64,000 nucleotides of DNA, from positions 62,001 through 126,000 of the forward strand of contig NZ_MUKU01000009.1 in NCBI RefSeq assembly GCF_002081825.1, in the 5' to 3' direction. The notes below the pieces were generated by a model. It was not told where the DNA came from and ran no database searches. It saw nothing but the letters and a program-made list of their open reading frames with translations. Origin of the DNA: Chromobacterium haemolyticum (GTDB lineage Bacteria > Pseudomonadota > Gammaproteobacteria > Burkholderiales > Chromobacteriaceae). Of this stretch, positions 26,615-34,486 are shown piece after piece (the stretch's first letter is position 1; each line of letters opens with the position of its first letter). The translations under genes were made by a program, and so were the position numbers.

Positions 26615-27165
26615 CAGCCCTGCGCATCCGAATCGGTGACCAGCCGCGAGAACATCTTGAAATCGCCCGGCTCGCCTCGCACCTGACGATATGCGCGCAG
26701 CAGGCCCTCGTATTGGAAACCGCAGCCGCGCAGCAATTGCTCGGCGCGCCGGTTGCCCTCGCGCGACACCGCCTGCACCCGGTACAAGCGGCAGCCGGCA
26801 AACGCCCAAGCCGTAACCGCCTTGCAGGCCGCCAGCCCCAGGCCGCGCCCCCAATAGGCCGGCGCCAGGTCGAAATCCATTTCAGCGCTGCGGTCCGCCG
26901 GCCAGACGGCGTCAAAACCAATGGAACCGGCCAAGCATCCCAGATCATCATCCACAATGGCCAGCCGCAACGGCGCGCCCGGCTCATCGGAACGATAGGC
27001 CTGCACCAAGGGAGCCAGATCCGCAGCCGATTGCAGCTCCCAGCGCAGATGCTGCGCCACTTCCGGCAGGCGCAGATAACCGTACCAGTCAGGAATATCC
27101 AGCATTTCCATTGGACGCAGGCTGAAACCCTGCAAATCGATAGACGGCGGGGGGATCACATTCAT
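26614..27165 (-). CDS. GNAT-family N-acetyltransferase (RimJ/RimL type)
   Basis: The 183-residue product shows GNAT features: SLRPMEMLDIPDWYGYLRLPEV at the start, CLAGSIGFDAVW, and the acetyl-CoA loop WGRGLGLAACKAVTAWAF followed by RVQAVSREGNRRAEQLLRGCGF. RimJ/RimL-type enzymes acetylate N-termini or small molecules; the substrate here is unknown. I start at MNVIPPPSIDLQ (27165) because the upstream part of the frame is low-complexity. Its stop codon TGA lies in the CTGAG flank of a MITE copy. Confidence 0.8.
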   Translation of the reverse strand: MNVIPPPSIDLQGFSLRPMEMLDIPDWYGYLRLPEVAQHLRWELQSAADLAPLVQAYRSDEPGAPLRLAIVDDDLGCLAGSIGFDAVWPADRSAEMDFDLAPAYWGRGLGLAACKAVTAWAFAGCRLYRVQAVSREGNRRAEQLLRGCGFQYEGLLRAYRQVRGEPGDFKMFSRLVTDSDAQG

Positions 27166-27290
27166 CACGAGCACCAGAATGAGGCGACCGGCCCCCGCGC
27201 CTGCAAGCACAGTGGACCCGGCCGCGCTTTATTGTGTACGGCGAAAGACCGCACTCCATTCTAGAAGATAGCTCGCCAATAGAAAGCCTA

Positions 27291-27353
27291 TCTAGGCCCG
27301 CTCAAGGTCTCGCGAACAAGAGCGGGACTAGACGCAAACGGCTGAAGAAGCGG
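27291..27353. repeat. Half copy of the MITE-like element
   Basis: GGTCTCGCGAACAAGAGCGG followed by GACTAGACGCAAACGGCTGAAGAAGCGGAT matches the left arm of the full copies (ATCTCGCGAGCAAGAGCGAG, ACAAGGCGAAAAC...GAAAAAGCGGAAT) with several substitutions. The terminal CCTGTT is decayed and the right half is missing. It abuts the 3' end of the small membrane protein gene. Confidence 0.6.
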
Positions 27354-27354
27354 A

Positions 27355-27657
27355 TCAGGCGGTCAAGGCCGGGCTGCCGGCTGGCGCGGCGGGCGCAGGC
27401 TGGGGAGCCTGGGCTTGCGCGTTGGCGGCCTGGATTTGCGGGCTATCGCCGGGGCTGAAGCTTTGCGTCACTTTGCCTGTCATCAGAATACCCAGCACCA
27501 CGATCACCGAATTGTCTATCGGCAAGGACGGCGAGCCTTTCTGGATCGAGGTGTAGGCCCAGACCAGCAGCACCCCCAGCGCCCACAGCAGGAAAGCCAG
27601 CCGCGTGGCGGAAAAGCTGCCGAAACCATCCTGCAAGAATTCTGAAACCTTCATCAT
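27355..27657 (-). CDS. Small membrane protein with Ala/Pro/Gln-rich tail, phage-like style
   Basis: The 100-residue product starts MMKVSEFLQDGFGSFSATR and has two TM helices (LAFLLWALGVLLVWAYTSI and NSVIVVLGILMTGKVTQSF). A disordered tail follows, AQAQAPQPAPAAPAGSPALTA at the end. The layout, a short amphipathic start, two helices and a conserved VxxLGILMTGKVxQ-like stretch, recalls small inner-membrane proteins carried by phages, but no other phage gene is nearby. GGATGG upstream is the only ribosome-binding candidate. Function unknown. Confidence 0.6.
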   Translation of the reverse strand: MMKVSEFLQDGFGSFSATRLAFLLWALGVLLVWAYTSIQKGSPSLPIDNSVIVVLGILMTGKVTQSFSPGDSPQIQAANAQAQAPQPAPAAPAGSPALTA

Positions 27658-27747
27658 CCATCCTTTCCCGTTGAACCGGCGGGCAGGCCGCCTGCTATTT
27701 AGCGATATAGCGCCGCGGCCAAGGGCCGGCAAAACCGGAAAACACTT

Positions 27748-27895
27748 AGAACCTGTTCTAAGAACCTGTTTACGATCTACTGCGCGTCAGCGATACGGCA
27801 TTGAAAACCCCTTCGAAATACTCATGTACTATGTACATTCCGCGTTCTCAGCTGTCTTCGCCTTGTCTCGCTCTCCTGGCGTGAAAGCTAGTCTT
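27748..27895. mobile_element. MITE-like element preceded by a remnant end
   Basis: CTTAG-AACCTGTT-CTAAG-AACCTGTTTACGATCT shows an 8-bp remnant of one copy directly abutting a second copy at 27763. The second copy runs through GCGATACGGCATTGAAAAC and the core ATGTACTATGTACATTCC to a decayed right end near 27895. The abutting CTNAG pattern repeats what is seen in the tandem copies at 56141-56421. Confidence 0.75.
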
Positions 27896-28106
27896 TAGGC
27901 CGGCGCCTTCTCCGCCGGGCTTGGCCATAATACGGAAAGACAAGCGCTCAGCCGCCGCAGAAGCATCCCATTGCCTGTTTCAAGACTGCCGCCGCGGCGG
28001 CCATCCGCCCTCATGCCCGCTCCATATCAACAAGCCGCCGCGCCCACGGGCCGAGCGGCGGTCCAGCTCGCTCTTTGATTGACCCTAACTTGGAAGGAGT
28101 CTCGCC
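27896..28106. other. Intergenic region upstream of the ImmA/IrrE-like gene
   Basis: About 210 bp with no ORF I can support. It ends with GGAAGGAG 10 bp before the ATG at 28107, a strong ribosome-binding site. No clear promoter or terminator. Confidence 0.4.
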
Positions 28107-28841
28107 ATGAATCTAGATCAAGCCGTGCTGGACGACCCTATCGTCGAAGACACCGACGCTCAGATCGAAAAAGTGCTGGCCATGATGTCTGCCCAGGAAT
28201 TGCAACGGCTGCAAGCCAAGTTGCGACAACTGTATCAGTTGGAGTATTCCGAAACCGACGCGCATCCCTTCAATATCAAAACCATCATCAAGGGACGCGA
28301 TATCCGCTTTGCGCGCGGGGTGTCGCCGGCTTCCCGCGCCTTCATGATTCTGCACAGCCTGGGGCATTATTTTTTCATCTGCGCGGCCAGGCGCAAGAAC
28401 ATCGAGCGTTATGACTATATTTACGATCTGCGCGGGGTGCAGACGGCGCTGCACTATTACGAAACCGCCGGCCAGGGCAGCGGCCTGGATCAGCCGCCGC
28501 CGATGACGGCGCAGAAGCGCAAGGACCGGGTGTCCTTCGAAGTGGGCGCCAACCGTTTTGCCGCCGATCTGCTGGCCGACATCGGCTTCGGCCAGGCGGC
28601 GGCGCTGATTCAGCGCTATCAGGTGGGCGACATCAACTATATTCTTGATGTGTCGAGCGGCGGCAAGGCCGCCATCGTGCCCAGCGACCACGACTATCTG
28701 CGCCGCTATATTTGCGCCGGCTTGTCCATTGATCCCGACGACGCTTACGATGACGGCGTCTACGATCCGGACGCCTACCGCCGGGACGGCATAGATTGGC
28801 AACACATCGAGGATATCCGGCTTGAGATCCATTTCTTCTGA
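28107..28841 (+). CDS. ImmA/IrrE-like protein with an altered peptidase motif (HSLGH)
   Basis: The product is 244 residues. Residues 80-90 read MILHSLGHYFF, the position where ImmA/IrrE metallopeptidases have HELGH. Residues 144-156 (FEVGANRFAADLL) match the family's second conserved helix, ExxANxFAAxLL, with the third zinc-ligand Glu (Glu145). So His83, His87 and Glu145 could still bind zinc, but the catalytic Glu is Ser84. The C-terminus is acidic (DPDDAYDDGVYDPDAY). There is no HTH domain and no XRE partner next to it, unlike typical ImmA systems. It lies 9 bp before an MFS gene. The family call is from motifs only. Confidence 0.55.
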   Translation: MNLDQAVLDDPIVEDTDAQIEKVLAMMSAQELQRLQAKLRQLYQLEYSETDAHPFNIKTIIKGRDIRFARGVSPASRAFMILHSLGHYFFICAARRKNIERYDYIYDLRGVQTALHYYETAGQGSGLDQPPPMTAQKRKDRVSFEVGANRFAADLLADIGFGQAAALIQRYQVGDINYILDVSSGGKAAIVPSDHDYLRRYICAGLSIDPDDAYDDGVYDPDAYRRDGIDWQHIEDIRLEIHFF

Positions 28842-28850
28842 TTCTTCTGG

Positions 28851-30035
28851 ATGCGCATGGGCGGAATAAGCCGCCCACAACTGGGCGCCTTGTTCTGCTG
28901 CATGTTCATCATCGGCTCGGCCGAAGTGGCGGCCGGTCCGATGATGGCCTTGATGGGCCGCCATTTTGGCGTGCCTTCCAGCGCCATCGCCTATCTGCCC
29001 GCCGCTTACGGCCTGTGCTACGGCGTGTTCGCGCTGCTGGCCGGCCCCTTGTCCGACCGCTTCGGCCGCAAACCGCCGTTGCAGCTGGGCCTGCTCGGCT
29101 TCGCCTTGTGCTGCGCGCTGCTGCCCGCGGCGCCCAACCTGAACGCGGCCGTCGCGCTATCCGCGCTGAGCGGCCTTTGCGCGGCGGTGATCCAGCCCAA
29201 CGCGCTGGCGCTGGTGGCAGACTTGGCCCCTCGCGCCCAGCTGGGTCAAAGGCTGGGTCAGGTCTTCATCGGCTTGATGCTGGCCTTTGTGCTGACGCCG
29301 GCGCTGGCCGGGAGGCTGGCGGACACCGCGGGCTGGCAGGCCAGTTATTACGCGCTGGCGGCGGCAGGCCTGCTGGCCTGGGCCGCGGTGCGGCGGCTGT
29401 TCCGCGCCGACGGCGGCCGCCTGACGGCGGACAGCGGCTTCCTGGCCACGTTGACCGGCGCCTGGCGCACGCCCGGCGCGCGGCGGCGCCTGTGCGTCAG
29501 CTATCTGTGGCTGGGCTGGGTGGCAGGCTTCGGCGCCGTCGTGGCCGAGGTGGCCGCGCGCAAGCTCACGCTCAGTTCCACCGGCGGCGGTCTGCTCGCC
29601 GGCGGTTTCGGCCTGGTGGTTGTGCTGGGCAATCTGTGCGGGCCGCCGCTGCAACGGCGGCTGGGCGAGGCGGCCTTGCCGGCGGCGGCGCTGGCGGCGG
29701 CGCTGGGCATCTTGTCCTTCCTGCTGCCGCTGACCGCTCTGTGGCAACTGGCGCTGGCCGGCTGTCTTTGGGCCTTCGGCTACGGCTGCGCCGGTCCCTT
29801 GCACCACGCGCGCCTCAGCACCCTGTCCGAACGCTATCGCGGCACCCTCAATTCCTATCACGCCAGCTTGTTGAACCTGGGCATTTTTTCGGCTTCCCTG
29901 CTGCTGGGCCTGAGCAGCGAGCCTAGGCCCATCGCCTGGTTCTGTGCCGCAACCGGGCTCTTGACCCTGGCCGGCGCGCTTTTGTTGCTGCCCTTCGGGC
30001 CGGGCTTGCGGCCGGCGAGCGCCACCCCGTCCTGA
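28851..30035 (+). CDS. MFS transporter (DHA1-type exporter)
   Basis: The 394-residue, 12-TM protein has motif A as LLAGPLSDRFGRKPPLQLG (residues about 62-80), an AVIQPNALALVADLAP segment in TM4-5 and a central loop near residue 190. The start is at 28851 or 28857 (MGGISRPQLG). It follows the IrrE-like gene by 9 bp, suggesting co-transcription. DHA1-type proteins export drugs or metabolites; the substrate is unknown. Confidence 0.85.
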   Translation: MRMGGISRPQLGALFCCMFIIGSAEVAAGPMMALMGRHFGVPSSAIAYLPAAYGLCYGVFALLAGPLSDRFGRKPPLQLGLLGFALCCALLPAAPNLNAAVALSALSGLCAAVIQPNALALVADLAPRAQLGQRLGQVFIGLMLAFVLTPALAGRLADTAGWQASYYALAAAGLLAWAAVRRLFRADGGRLTADSGFLATLTGAWRTPGARRRLCVSYLWLGWVAGFGAVVAEVAARKLTLSSTGGGLLAGGFGLVVVLGNLCGPPLQRRLGEAALPAAALAAALGILSFLLPLTALWQLALAGCLWAFGYGCAGPLHHARLSTLSERYRGTLNSYHASLLNLGIFSASLLLGLSSEPRPIAWFCAATGLLTLAGALLLLPFGPGLRPASATPS

Positions 30036-30154
30036 CAGGTTTCAAAACTATCGCCGGCATTGAGAAATACAATTTCGGCATCCGCTTGCAAATCCGCTCG
30101 CCAGACAAATCATGACAAATACGAAATGAAATGCCGTTCAACTAAGGAATTGTC

Positions 30155-30562
30155 ATGATCTCCATTCGGGAAATTGATCATATCGTGCTGCGGGTCAGCA
30201 ACCTGGCCAAGATGGAGCGTTTTTACGGCGAGGTATTGGGCTGCACCGTGGAGCGTCGACGCGAGGACTTGGGGCTGGTGCAACTGCGCGCCGGTCATTC
30301 GCTGCTGGACCTAGTGCCGGTGGACGGGCCTCTGGGCCGGGAAGGCGGCCGCGCGCCGTCCGCGGAAGGCCGCAATCTGGATCACTTCTGCTTCCGCGTC
30401 GAGCCTTTCGACGAGGAGGCGATACGCGCCCACCTCGCAAGCCACGGCCTCAGCGCCGGGGAAACCGCCCAGCGCTACGGCGCCGAGGGCGACGGCCCCT
30501 CCTTGTACTTGCAGGACCCTGAGGGCAATGTCGTGGAGCTGAAAGGCCCGCCCTCCCCTTAG
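30155..30562 (+). CDS. VOC-family (glyoxalase/dioxygenase fold) metalloprotein
   Basis: The 135-residue protein has paired beta-alpha-beta-beta-beta motifs of the vicinal-oxygen-chelate family. Candidate metal ligands are His9 (EIDHIVLRV), His in LDHFCFRV and Glu in DPEGNVVELKGP. AAGGAA precedes the ATG. VOC proteins include glyoxalases, fosfomycin-resistance enzymes and dioxygenases; nothing here picks one. The TAG stop lies in the CTTAG flank of a truncated MITE copy. Confidence 0.8.
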   Translation: MISIREIDHIVLRVSNLAKMERFYGEVLGCTVERRREDLGLVQLRAGHSLLDLVPVDGPLGREGGRAPSAEGRNLDHFCFRVEPFDEEAIRAHLASHGLSAGETAQRYGAEGDGPSLYLQDPEGNVVELKGPPSP

Positions 30563-30790
30563 AACCTGTTTACGACCTGCTGCGCTGCGGCGATACCATA
30601 GAACCTGTTCAATGCCTGCCGCGCTTCCTGACGGCGCGGCGAGCACCGCTTCGGCCCTCTGAGCCGTCTCCGCGGCCGCAAAGCCTGGGCTCCAAGACCC
30701 CAAACCGCTGTTGAACCCGCCGTCACCGCGCCCGCCTTGGGCTGGGTCTTTAGGCTTTTGGGCCGCTCCGGCAAACATGGTCGGCGGCTT
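30563..30790. repeat. Truncated MITE copies after the VOC gene
   Basis: AACCTGTTTACGACCTGCTG and CGCTGCGGCGATAC (30563-30596) is the first quarter of an element. It is broken off and followed at once by a second end AGAACCTGTTCAATGCCTGCC (from 30599), the same variant as at 16590. The following 180 bp (CGGCGCGGCGAGCACCGC...) show no gene. Together with 30791-31000, which is AT-rich and empty, this forms a gap of about 490 bp. Confidence 0.6.
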
Positions 30791-31000
30791 TAATATTACT
30801 GGTTTGGATTTTTTTATTTAGGCATAAATACTCTAGTCCAGACCGCTTTGATAATAGGGCGTTTAATCCGCCAGCCCTGAACGCCTTAATTCAAACAATC
30901 GTTTGGAGTCAATACAGAAATTCAAACTGGCATTGAATTGGTATTAAACATCATCAGTGGTCTCTATTTGCAACGAAACCAGTCACGTCCGGCAAATATA

Positions 31001-31039
31001 AAAAACCCCTGAAGCAGCCAGCGCCTTCAGGGGTTTTTG
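31001..31039 (-). terminator. Rho-independent terminator after the flagellar minus-strand operon
   Basis: The stem AACCCCTGAAG/CTTCAGGGGTT encloses a short GC loop and ends in a run of T on the minus strand (TTTTTTATA). It lies about 17 bp beyond the stop of the FlgJ-like gene. The plus strand also has TTTTTG, so it may act both ways. Confidence 0.85.
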
Positions 31040-31055
31040 TTACGTGAGTCCGCGC

Positions 31056-31772
31056 TCAGGGCTGTTTGCGCGCCTGAATGCCCTCGGCCACTTTCCGCAG
31101 CTTGTCCGCATAGCCCGGATCCGTGGCGTAGCCGCCCTGGGCCAGCGCCTGAGCGAAAGCCTGGGCGTTACCGCCCACGCCCAGCGCGCCGCGGTAACGC
31201 GGGTTGCCGGCCAACAACTGCGCGTAATCGGCGAAAGCGTCCTGCAGGCCGGAATACGCGCGGAAGTTTTCAGTCCGCTTCACATCGCGGCCGTCCACAT
31301 GCTCGGTGGTCAAGGCACGTGTGACTTCGCCCTGCCAGCCCATGCCGGCCTTGATGCCGAACAGATTGTGATTGCTGCCGCCGTCGGCGCGGGTCAGCGG
31401 ACGCTGACCCCAGCCGGACTCCAGCGCCGCATGCGCGGACACCAGCTCCGGCGCCACGCCCAGCTTGGCGGCGGCTTGTTGCGCGTAAGGCGCGATGCTG
31501 TCGAGAAAGGCTTGCTGATCCGCGCCGTAGGGCATGCTGCCGCCCAGCGTGGCGTCCTGGACCCGCTGACGCGCCCAGGCGCCTTCCGGCGACAGACTGG
31601 CCCAGCTATCCGAACCGTTCTCGATGAAGTCGCGCACCTCGCTGCGCAGCTGGCCGCTCCATTGGTCGGCGAAACGCTCGCCGTCCCCGCCGCCCTGGCC
31701 CATCAGCGGCAAAGCGACGGTGTCGGCGCCGAAGTCCGGCCCGGCGCCGATGTCATTGCGCACAGTAAACAT
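31056..31772 (-). CDS. flgJ: FlgJ-like flagellar glucosaminidase, C-terminal domain type
   Basis: The product is 238 residues. The N-terminal 90 residues are low in recognisable structure and do not show the rod-binding domain of dual-domain FlgJ. Residues about 95-235 form a glucosaminidase/muramidase domain with the catalytic Glu in AHAALESGWGQRPL and the family motifs NHNLFGIKAG and FRAYSGLQDAFADYAQLL. It would cut peptidoglycan for the flagellar rod. The start at 31772 (MFTVRNDIG) is preceded by GGAG inside the end of flgN. It is the last gene of the minus-strand flagellar set. Confidence 0.8.
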   Translation of the reverse strand: MFTVRNDIGAGPDFGADTVALPLMGQGGGDGERFADQWSGQLRSEVRDFIENGSDSWASLSPEGAWARQRVQDATLGGSMPYGADQQAFLDSIAPYAQQAAAKLGVAPELVSAHAALESGWGQRPLTRADGGSNHNLFGIKAGMGWQGEVTRALTTEHVDGRDVKRTENFRAYSGLQDAFADYAQLLAGNPRYRGALGVGGNAQAFAQALAQGGYATDPGYADKLRKVAEGIQARKQP

Positions 31773-32178
31773 CGCTGTCTCCATTCAGCACGCGGTTCAT
31801 CAGGTCCTGCTGCTGTTGCAGTAGTTGGCCGTTGCGCAGGTTCAGGGTCTGGCACAGGCGGATTTGCTCCACCAGCGCATTCCAACGCTGACGGCAGGCT
31901 TGCTCCGCGGCGGCGGGCAAGAGCTTGAGCACCGCGTCCATAGAGGCGGCGCGGCCCGCGCCCAGCAATTGGCCGGCCAGTTGCAGCCGCTGGTCGCGGC
32001 TGAGCTGCAAGGCGTCGCACTGGGCGACGATGTCCGAACCCAATTGCCGCAGTTCGTCGGCCTGGTGCGCCAGCGCGGCGGCGAACTGCTGTTCCAGCAG
32101 TTGCTCCAAGCGGCCATAGCCTTGTAGGTCCTGCCCCACAGTGGCCAGCAGTTGTTTGAAGGCTTGCTCGCGATTCAT
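31753..32178 (-). CDS. flgN: FlgN-like flagellar export chaperone
   Basis: The 141-residue, nearly all-helical protein has MNREQAFKQLLATVGQDLQGY at its start and heptad-like Leu/Gln runs (LQLSRDQRLQLAGQLL; RNGQLLQQQQDLMNRVL). Size, helical content and position after flgM match FlgN, the chaperone for hook-filament junction proteins FlgK and FlgL. It overlaps the start of the FlgJ-like gene by 20 bp. Sequence identity in this family is low, so the call leans on context. Confidence 0.75.
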   Translation of the reverse strand: MNREQAFKQLLATVGQDLQGYGRLEQLLEQQFAAALAHQADELRQLGSDIVAQCDALQLSRDQRLQLAGQLLGAGRAASMDAVLKLLPAAAEQACRQRWNALVEQIRLCQTLNLRNGQLLQQQQDLMNRVLNGDSDVYCAQ

Positions 32179-32448
32179 TCAGCGGCTCCGGTGATATTGC
32201 TCCACCAGGTCGGCCAGCCGGGCGGCGTCGAAGCGCACTTCGCCGCGCGCTAGCGCGGCACGCACTTCTTCCACCCGTTTCATGTCGATGTCCGGCAGCG
32301 CGCGCAGCTCCGCCACCGCCGGCGCCATGTCCTGGCTCGCGGCGGGCGCGGCGACGGACGCGGGCGCGCGGGCCGGCGTTTCCGCGGCGGCGCTCTGGCC
32401 GCCGACCGCCAGTTCGCGGCGTTGCGACGAGGTCGAGTTGATTTGCAT
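32179..32448 (-). CDS. flgM: Anti-sigma-28 factor FlgM
   Basis: The 89-residue product starts MQINSTSSQRRELA; the first 45 residues are Ala/Pro-rich and probably disordered. The C-terminal half (DMKRVEEVRAALARGEVRFD, AARLADLVEQYH) matches the sigma-binding helices of FlgM. It would hold the FliA-type sigma factor encoded at 35371-36063 until hook completion lets it leave through the export gate. The start at 32448 is preferred because upstream frame residues are atypical. flgN follows immediately. Confidence 0.85.
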   Translation of the reverse strand: MQINSTSSQRRELAVGGQSAAAETPARAPASVAAPAASQDMAPAVAELRALPDIDMKRVEEVRAALARGEVRFDAARLADLVEQYHRSR

Positions 32449-32573
32449 AGTTTGAAATCCGTCTGGGTTGGCTGTGCGAGCGGCTGGGGCGCTTGATGCC
32501 GCGTTGCGCGGCCGCTCGGAGCGGGCTTTGCGGCCCGCCCTCACCCCTTCAAGGCGACAGTCTGGAAAAAAAC

Positions 32574-33266
32574 TTAAAAATTTACCGGTAACATTTTCAG
32601 AACGACAATGCGCCGGTTTTCCAGACGGATATATCGGCCAAACACCAGTTCCTTCAGGATGCGCGCCACCATCTCGCGGGAGGAGCCGATCTGGTCCGCG
32701 ATTTCCTGCTGGGTCAGCTGCTTTTTCAGCACCATCTCATCGCCGTCCTGCTCTTCCAGCATTTGATTGATCAGGATGCGCACGCGGCCGTACACGTCCA
32801 TCAGCGCCAGGTTCTTGGCCTTGTTGGACATGCGGCGCACCACTTGCACCAGATGGCACATGATGCGGGTGCGGGCCTCCGGGCTGTGCGGCAGGCCGTC
32901 TTCGGTATCGAAAAGCTGCATCAGGCTGTCGCGGCTAAACACCAGCAAGTGGCTGTCCTCGTCCGCCGCGCAATTGGAACTGCGCTCGCCGCTGTCGATG
33001 AAGCCGACCATGCCGATCAGCTCGCCGGAGGCGCAGATTTGCAGAATATATTTTTTGCTGAGCCCATCCGAAACAAAGACTTGCATGCAGCCGCTGGCCA
33101 GCAGGTAGACCTCGTTGGCGCTGTCGCCTTCGTTGTACAGCACCTCGCCCTTGCTCAAGCGGCGGCTTTCGGCCAGCTCCAGCGCTTTGTCCAGCTTGTC
33201 ATTGTCCAGATGTCCGAACAAATGTGTGCCTCTTAACAAGGCTTTGATATTGTGGTTTTCATTCAT
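32574..33266 (-). CDS. Crp/Fnr-family transcriptional regulator inside the flagellar locus
   Basis: The 230-residue product has an N-terminal cNMP-binding beta-roll (LFGHLDNDKLDKALELAESRRL; YNEGDSANEVYLLASG) and a C-terminal winged helix (QLTQQEIADQIGSSREMVARI). There is no N-terminal cysteine cluster, so it is not FNR-like; whether it binds cAMP is not clear. A terminator at 33437 separates it from motB, and an AT-rich 170-bp leader suggests its own promoter. flgM starts 125 bp downstream. Such a gene in the middle of a flagellar locus is unusual and may tie motility to a metabolic signal. Confidence 0.85.
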   Translation of the reverse strand: MNENHNIKALLRGTHLFGHLDNDKLDKALELAESRRLSKGEVLYNEGDSANEVYLLASGCMQVFVSDGLSKKYILQICASGELIGMVGFIDSGERSSNCAADEDSHLLVFSRDSLMQLFDTEDGLPHSPEARTRIMCHLVQVVRRMSNKAKNLALMDVYGRVRILINQMLEEQDGDEMVLKKQLTQQEIADQIGSSREMVARILKELVFGRYIRLENRRIVVLKMLPVNF

Positions 33267-33435
33267 GACCACGTCGTCCCCGATAGTCTTGCGATTGAAT
33301 CGACTTTCCCGCAGATGTTTGCCGCCTTTTGGCGTCTTTTTTTGTCAACATCATCCGAGTCTTTCGCTCGGATTTTTATTAATCAGGTGCGGATTATAAT
33401 ATTAGCGGTTAACAAAAGTGTGAAAAAACACACAT

Positions 33436-33466
33436 AAAAAAAGCCTGAAACGAATCAGGCTTTTGT
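33436..33466 (-). terminator. Rho-independent terminator after motB
   Basis: The stem AAAAGCCTGA/TCAGGCTTTT has a 6-nt loop and a long T run on the minus strand. It lies 25 bp beyond the motB stop. It ends the motA-motB transcript before the Crp-family gene. Confidence 0.85.
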
Positions 33467-33489
33467 TTCGAACCCAAAAAAATAAAAGT

Positions 33490-34473
33490 TCATCGGGTAG
33501 TTAGGCCATCTTGCAGCGCGCTATCCAGATCGGATTTCTGTAGTGGCGAACTTACAACACTGGTCTCGCGATTGCCGCTCTGCCCCGGCGGCCCGAACAT
33601 GGCCACCACCGCCTGCGCTTGCTTGCTGGTCATCACCAAAAGCTCGATGCGGCGGTTGTAAGCGGCCAAGGGATGCGCGGCGTCCAGCGGCGCCCGGTCC
33701 GCCATGCCCACCACTTGCAGGATGCCCGCGGCGTTCATGCCGCCTTCCAGCAAGTGCAGCCGCGCCGCCATCGCGCGGTTGCTGGACAAGCCCCAGTTCG
33801 AAAACGAACCGAAGCCGGCGGTGCGGTATTGCGCGGCGTCCGTATGTCCGACAATCAGCAATTGATTGTCGATATGGCTGAACATATCGCCCATTTCATG
33901 CAGCAGCCGCTTGAAGCGCGGCTCTACGATGGCGCTGCCGCGCTCGAACATGCCCTGGTTGTCGGTATCGTGCAGCATCACCCGCAAGCCGTAAGGCGTG
34001 ACCACGGTCTGCAGATTGCTTGCCAAGCCGGCGTCCTGGCTCATTTTGGCCAGCAAGCCGGCCAGCTTTTCCAGGTCCGCCACGCTGTCCAGGCTGCGCT
34101 GACCTTGGCCGTCGAAGGTCTTTTTGGCCACCTTGTTGCTCTCCTGCAGCATGGAGTCCGCCTTGGTGGTGGTGGTGGGCTGGCCCGGAATCGGATCGCG
34201 CGGGATCAGGCTGCCCGGCGGGGTGCCGGTGTGTTCAATGCTGCGCGAGCCGCCGGCCTTCAGCGGGCTGCCGCCGCCCGCGGTCAGCAATTGCTGCAGG
34301 TTTTCCTGATCGCGCGCGGCCAGCACCCACAACACCAGGAACAAACACATCAGCGCCAGCACGAAGTCGGCGAACGCCACTTTCCAGGCGCCGCCGTGCC
34401 CTTCGGAATCCTGGCGGCGCGACACCTTCTTGATCACCGCGGCTTCATGCTCGCGATTGGGTTTATTCGCCAT
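33490..34473 (-). CDS. motB: Flagellar motor stator protein B (MotB/LafU type)
   Basis: The product is about 327 residues with a basic N-terminus, then one TM helix (FADFVLALMCLFLVLWVLAA) containing the proton-binding Asp of MotB proteins. A plug/linker region follows, then an OmpA-like peptidoglycan-binding domain (LLIVGHTDAAQY; NWGLSSNRAMAARLHLL; YNRRIELLV). It forms the stator with MotA. The Asp-plus-hydrophobic TM fits proton coupling, as in lateral flagella, but the coupling ion is inferred. It starts at MANKPNREHE; the ATG upstream gives three extra residues. Confidence 0.9.
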   Translation of the reverse strand: MANKPNREHEAAVIKKVSRRQDSEGHGGAWKVAFADFVLALMCLFLVLWVLAARDQENLQQLLTAGGGSPLKAGGSRSIEHTGTPPGSLIPRDPIPGQPTTTTKADSMLQESNKVAKKTFDGQGQRSLDSVADLEKLAGLLAKMSQDAGLASNLQTVVTPYGLRVMLHDTDNQGMFERGSAIVEPRFKRLLHEMGDMFSHIDNQLLIVGHTDAAQYRTAGFGSFSNWGLSSNRAMAARLHLLEGGMNAAGILQVVGMADRAPLDAAHPLAAYNRRIELLVMTSKQAQAVVAMFGPPGQSGNRETSVVSSPLQKSDLDSALQDGLTTR

Positions 34474-34486
34474 GCCCGCCATCCGA

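Noticed and set aside
27355-27657. Prophage remnant around the small membrane protein
   Set aside because: No integrase, structural, lysis or att-like sequence nearby; a single phage-like membrane protein is not enough.
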